Made by a program: the position numbers and the translations under genes. Below are positions 14,743 through 16,913 of a stretch of DNA of 16,913 nucleotides, in pieces (positions within the stretch are counted from its first letter, which is position 1; every line of letters starts with the position of its first letter). The stretch comes from JAYRWD01 sp041918255 (lineage in GTDB: Bacteria > Patescibacteriota > Dojkabacteria > B142 > WJKM01). The notes below the pieces were generated by a model. It had not been told where the DNA came from and made no database searches. It saw only the letters and a program-made list of their open reading frames with translations. The stretch covers positions 1-16,913 of the forward strand of contig JAYRWD010000052.1 of NCBI GenBank assembly GCA_041918255.1, given 5' to 3'.

Positions 14743-14767
14743 TCGACTTCGCCAAGGCTTCGTCGAA
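14742..14767. repeat. Inverted repeat next to attachment copy 2
   Basis: TTCGAC (14742-14747) and GTCGAA (14762-14767) enclose a symmetrical interior with GCC AA GGC at its tip. It abuts copy 2 by one base and its right arm runs into the first unit of the 24-nt repeat array. Confidence 0.55.
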
Positions 14768-14905
14768 ATTGACGCTACAGACTCTATAGAAATTGATACA
14801 ACAGGCTTTGTCGGAATTGACACGCTCTACCTTTGAAATTGACACTGCAGACTTTATTGAATTGATGCTACAGGGTGCATCGAGATTGACAGAATCTATT
14901 TTAAG
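14765..14905 (+). repeat. Degenerate tandem array, six units of about 24 nt
   Basis: Units begin at GAAATTGAC or close variants; the ATTG core recurs at 14768, 14792, 14816, 14838, 14861 and 14885 (spacings 24, 24, 22, 23, 24). The consensus is roughly GAAATTGACRCTACAGRCTT plus four bases. Two further decayed units seem to lie after the GIY-YIG gene at about 15192-15230, again 23 nt apart. Not a CRISPR: there are no conserved spacers and the units are contiguous. Confidence 0.7.
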
Positions 14906-14917
14906 AATTTGTACGTG

Positions 14918-15190
14918 ATGTACTTTTGTTATGTTTTATACAGCAAATCAATCGGCATAACTTATACAGGCTTTACTTCTGATATTAATAAAAGATTGCT
15001 TAGTCATAAAAAGACGCCTACAAGAACTACCTCAAGAGCTACGGATTGGGAATTAGTGTGGTGCGGTGCATTCTCAACTAAGGAGTTAGCTGAAAATTTT
15101 GAAAGGTATTTGAAGTCAGGTTCCGGTAGAGCATTTATGGGGAAGCACTTAATTTCAGACGGTGTTTTGAAGAAGTTGAAACCTCGTTAG
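14918..15190 (+). CDS. Small GIY-YIG endonuclease (URI-like)
   Basis: A 90-aa single-domain nuclease of the UvrC-intron-endonuclease (URI) type. The GIY half is CYVLYS, the YIG half is TYTGFT (Thr in place of Ile), followed by the helix with catalytic Arg in DINKRLLSH, an SRATDWELVWCGAF strand and the metal-binding Glu in ENFERYLKSGSGR. The ATG at 14918 places the first strand three residues from the N-terminus, as usual; a longer TTG start exists at 14909. It is the only gene between tRNA-Glu 3'-end copies 2 and 3 and is flanked by the degenerate 24-nt repeats, so it may be the mobility or defence gene of a very small element. Stand-alone URI proteins are often found as cargo and many are uncharacterised. 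Confidence 0.87.
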   Translation: MYFCYVLYSKSIGITYTGFTSDINKRLLSHKKTPTRTTSRATDWELVWCGAFSTKELAENFERYLKSGSGRAFMGKHLISDGVLKKLKPR

Positions 15191-15231
15191 TGAGATTGGG
15201 AATGAGTTCGCCGAAATCTTGATGAAGGCGA

Positions 15232-15250
15232 CGATTCCCGGTGGGGTCAT
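15232..15250 (+). repeat. Attachment-site-like repeat, copy 3
   Basis: The 19 bases CGATTCCCGGTGGGGTCAT are identical to the tRNA-Glu 3' end at 14627-14645. It closes the segment that carries the GIY-YIG gene, 508 bp after copy 2. Confidence 0.85.
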
Positions 15251-15589
15251 ATTAGCGGTTCTCCCCAAAACAAACCACTAATGAAGTCATGCAAAATAGC
15301 AAAATAATTCCATCATATCAAAGCAAGCAAGAACCTTTCCTTCCAAGAATACAGAAAATGCAAACAAAGGTCTTCTTAGCGAAGTTGATATTTACAAAAA
15401 ATAATTGGCTGAAGCAACCAAACAGGTAAAGGACATCGCAATTAAATTAATAGAAAGGCCAATGCGCCGGGCTCTGATGTGGAGAAAGTTGATGATTCTT
15501 AGTAGTGGTATTCAAATTAAACCAAATCAAATCTAGAAGTCTGCGATACTCGTCTGTGAACTTTCCAAATTCTGGCATAAAGTACTAAG
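15251..15589. other. Decayed or non-coding DNA beyond the third tRNA-Glu copy
   Basis: No intact gene. A 46-codon frame opens with ATG at 15289 and stops at 15427. In another frame 43 codons (15405-15533, starting after an in-frame TAA at 15402) read LAEATKQVKDIAIKLIERP with protein-like helical character, preceded in the same frame by GLLSEVDIYKK. This looks like one small gene broken by a stop and a frameshift, but no family is recognised. Confidence 0.35.
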
Positions 15590-16200
15590 TTAGATTTGCG
15601 TAGCAAGGTACCTTAAGTGTTTTTTTATCTCTTGTTCTGCAATTTCTTTTCCTACAATATATTCTATCTTTTCGGTAAGGTCAACGTCATTGAAATAACA
15701 TAATTGAGTTCTAAATTGTTTTTCAGAAAACAAAGTTCCAAAGATAAATTTTGCTTTCGTTATAATCTCGGATATTGAAAAAAGCTGAGATATAAAGTAT
15801 AGATCAACGTAATCTTTCCATTTAGCTATACGACCAAGTGCGTATGCCTTCATCGAAGCAATAACCAGAGGATTGACTGACTTCATGATTTTGAGGTCAA
15901 TGTCTGGAATAACTTGAAAAGGGTAGTTCAAAAATGTTAACTTAACACCGTTATAAATGATCGTAAATTCATCTGTCGTGTCAAACAAAACTCGTTGGAT
16001 TTTTTTCTTTCTAAGTGTATGAGTAACTTAGTCGAATTTATAAACCCATTTTGGAATAAATCAAAATCAACTGACCTTCGATGACCAATTTGCAAGGCTA
16101 ATGCCGTACCACCAGCTAGATAAAAGTCTTCGAAGCTGGATAATACTGGCACGATTTCCTCTTGGAGGTCGTTAAGAATATCTCTATGTATGGTATTCAA
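15590..16200 (-). CDS. AbiEii-like nucleotidyltransferase toxin, reading frame split by a -1 shift
   Basis: Type IV toxin-antitoxin toxin with a minimal nucleotidyltransferase fold. The first frame (from a TTG at 16200) carries YLAGGTALALQIGHRRSVDFDLF, the GG[ST]..DxD signature. It leaves frame at a run of seven A (minus strand, 16006-16000) and stops soon after. The frame at -1 continues without a break as IQRVLFDTTDEFTIIYNGVKLTFLNYPF, then LVIASMKAYALGRIAKWKDYVDLYFI, the conserved C-terminal Lys-Asp helix. Joined, they give about 203 aa, the normal size. The zero-frame codons AGA AAA AAA form an A_AAA_AAA heptamer in correct phase for programmed -1 frameshifting; a plain inactivating deletion or a sequencing error in the homopolymer are the alternatives. 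The start overlaps the antitoxin gene by 17 nt. Confidence 0.8.
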
Positions 16201-16450
16201 GATATATGTCTAAAAAATTTACTGTTTTTGGTGATAAATTTAATCGTTTTTTTGATAATATCTTTCCGTACAACGCTTTAAATGCTTTGATGCCGTATAG
16301 TTTAATGAGTCCGACGAAGGATTCTATGTCACCAAATTCAAGAATCCGTTCGAATACGGCTTCTTCTGAAAGGTCAGCCATATATTTAGGGGCGATATCC
16401 CAAAAGATTTCTTTGTTATTCTCAGTTAGTTCTAATAGTGCTTTTTGCAT
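16184..16450 (-). CDS. Putative antitoxin of the AbiE-like pair (DUF6922-like)
   Basis: An 88-aa all-helical protein: FWDIAPKYMADLSEEAVFERILEFGDIESFVGLIKLYGIKAFKALYGKILSKKRLNLSPKTVNFLDIYL. The pattern of a WD near the N-terminus, a VLEFGD-like turn and an LSPKTVNFLDIYL ending fits the small DUF6922-type proteins that precede AbiEii-like nucleotidyltransferases. It is the upstream gene of the pair, overlapping the toxin by 17 nt, the usual antitoxin-first order. The promoter at 16457-16465 would start transcription at or within a base of the ATG. Confidence 0.7.
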   Translation of the reverse strand: MQKALLELTENNKEIFWDIAPKYMADLSEEAVFERILEFGDIESFVGLIKLYGIKAFKALYGKILSKKRLNLSPKTVNFLDIYLEYHT

Positions 16451-16456
16451 ATTCTC

Positions 16457-16465
16457 ATTATAACA
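16457..16465 (-). promoter_or_regulatory. Extended -10 promoter giving a leaderless antitoxin mRNA
   Basis: The minus strand reads TGTTATAAT, a perfect extended -10 (TGnTATAAT). Only six bases (GAGAAT) separate its last T from the ATG, so the expected start of transcription coincides with the start codon. No -35 is recognisable, as is common for extended -10 promoters. Confidence 0.6.
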
Positions 16466-16549
16466 TTTTGATTATTGTTTCTGAGTTCTCCTACATTCTA
16501 AAACGAATTGCGACGGGATAATAGTTTTGTTCAATATCTTTGGTGCACT

Positions 16550-16912
16550 TTATAGAAATAATATCGCAAGTCCAAGGGTAATGCCTGCTATACCAAGCAT
16601 TTTGCGTCGGGTCAACCTATCGCGAAAGAGAAGCGCTGATAATAAAGTAATTCCAGTGATTGAGGATAGATTTATGACATTAACGTATCCAATATTCGGA
16701 GCTGTTTGAATTGCGGTAAACATAAAGATATTGAAAAGACCAACTGAAGTACCAATTAATCCGAGAGTTGCGATTGAGGTCAGTGATAAAGTGTCTAAAT
16801 TTTTTTTTCGCAATAGATTTTTGTATCTTAGTAAAAACGCTAATGATGCAGTAAGAAAAAGATAGAAAGTGAAAAGATATGGCTCTACGCCTCTGGAAAT
16901 AATAAATGTTGA
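16550..16912 (-). CDS. EamA/DMT-family permease, C-terminal part, cut by window end
   Basis: The frame is open to the window edge and reads STFIISRGVEPYLFTFYLFLTASLAFLL, then a basic loop RYKNLLRKKNLDT, followed by hydrophobic segments LTSIATLGLIGTSVGLFNIFMFTAIQ and GYVNVINLSSITGITLLSALLFRDRLTRRKMLGIAGITLGLAILFL. The last stretch is the EamA ending (short charged turn RDRLTRRK, then GIAGITLGLAILFL). It is a small-metabolite transporter of unknown substrate. An internal TTG at 16813 could be mistaken for the start, but the coding pattern clearly continues upstream of it. It is the second DMT-type permease in the window and only loosely similar to the one at 11140-11976. Confidence 0.82.
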   Translation of the reverse strand, partial: STFIISRGVEPYLFTFYLFLTASLAFLLRYKNLLRKKNLDTLSLTSIATLGLIGTSVGLFNIFMFTAIQTAPNIGYVNVINLSSITGITLLSALLFRDRLTRRKMLGIAGITLGLAILFL

Positions 16913-16913
16913 C

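Noticed and set aside
14765..14905. CRISPR array from regularly spaced repeats
   Set aside because: The repeats are contiguous, degenerate and only about 24 nt, with no repeat-spacer alternation and no cas genes nearby.
16206..16709. Plus-strand frames opposite the antitoxin and the last permease
   Set aside because: They mirror convincing minus-strand proteins and show no protein-like composition of their own.
16550..16813. Complete 87-aa small membrane protein starting at the TTG of 16813
   Set aside because: The same frame stays open to the window edge and encodes a further EamA-like membrane segment, so this is the end of a longer gene.

Overview
The window looks like part of the small, AT-leaning chromosome of a Patescibacteria/CPR-type bacterium. 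That placement is an inference. It rests on the lack of a recognisable Shine-Dalgarno at any gene start, short isolated operons, a split transketolase, a nusA-rnpM pair without infB beside it, very compact housekeeping genes and abundant short hairpin repeats between genes. TGA closes several frames (for example at 1554 and 14449), so the code looks standard rather than the recoded TGA=Gly code of some CPR groups.

Layout. 1-824: 3' part of a WecA/TagO-like polyprenyl-phosphate sugar-1-phosphate transferase. 825-1062: a leader region with a good promoter, a 31-codon upstream ORF and an intrinsic terminator placed just before an orphan 163-aa gene (1063-1554). 1555-1998: non-coding, rich in repeats and palindromes. 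1999-4047 (minus): a 682-aa RelA/SpoT-like HD hydrolase-domain protein with no visible synthetase domain. It is divergent from 4204-5553, a tryptophanyl-tRNA synthetase fused to a C-terminal Trbp111/EMAP-type tRNA-binding domain, followed by the two halves of transketolase (5622-7442). 7443-7784: a cluster of hairpin repeats. 7785-11099: an MgtC/DUF4010 membrane protein, an overlapping Nudix hydrolase, an APH-fold kinase and a small cupin. 11140-12543 (minus): a DMT/EamA permease and a RibD-C/DHFR-like reductase. 12777-14449: nusA and rnpM (ylxR), with a leader hairpin in front and a strong repeat-derived terminator behind.

The most distinctive part is 14573-16450. A tRNA-Glu(CUC) gene is followed by two further copies of its own 3' end (18-19 nt), the usual footprint of integration into a tRNA gene. 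The second copy has an 18-nt palindrome inserted exactly in the T-loop. The segment between copies two and three (about 500 bp) carries one GIY-YIG endonuclease gene, preceded by six and followed by about two degenerate 23-24-nt repeats. Beyond it lie a decayed stretch and an AbiE-like (type IV) toxin-antitoxin pair. The toxin frame is split at an A_AAA_AAA run in exactly the phase needed for -1 ribosomal frameshifting, and the antitoxin seems to be transcribed from an extended -10 promoter that would give a leaderless mRNA. The window ends inside a second EamA-type permease (minus strand).

Functionally the left and middle parts are housekeeping (envelope glycan, translation, pentose phosphate, transcription elongation and RNase P modulation). 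The right end is an accessory island anchored on tRNA-Glu. All functional calls come from reading motifs by eye; no database search was run.
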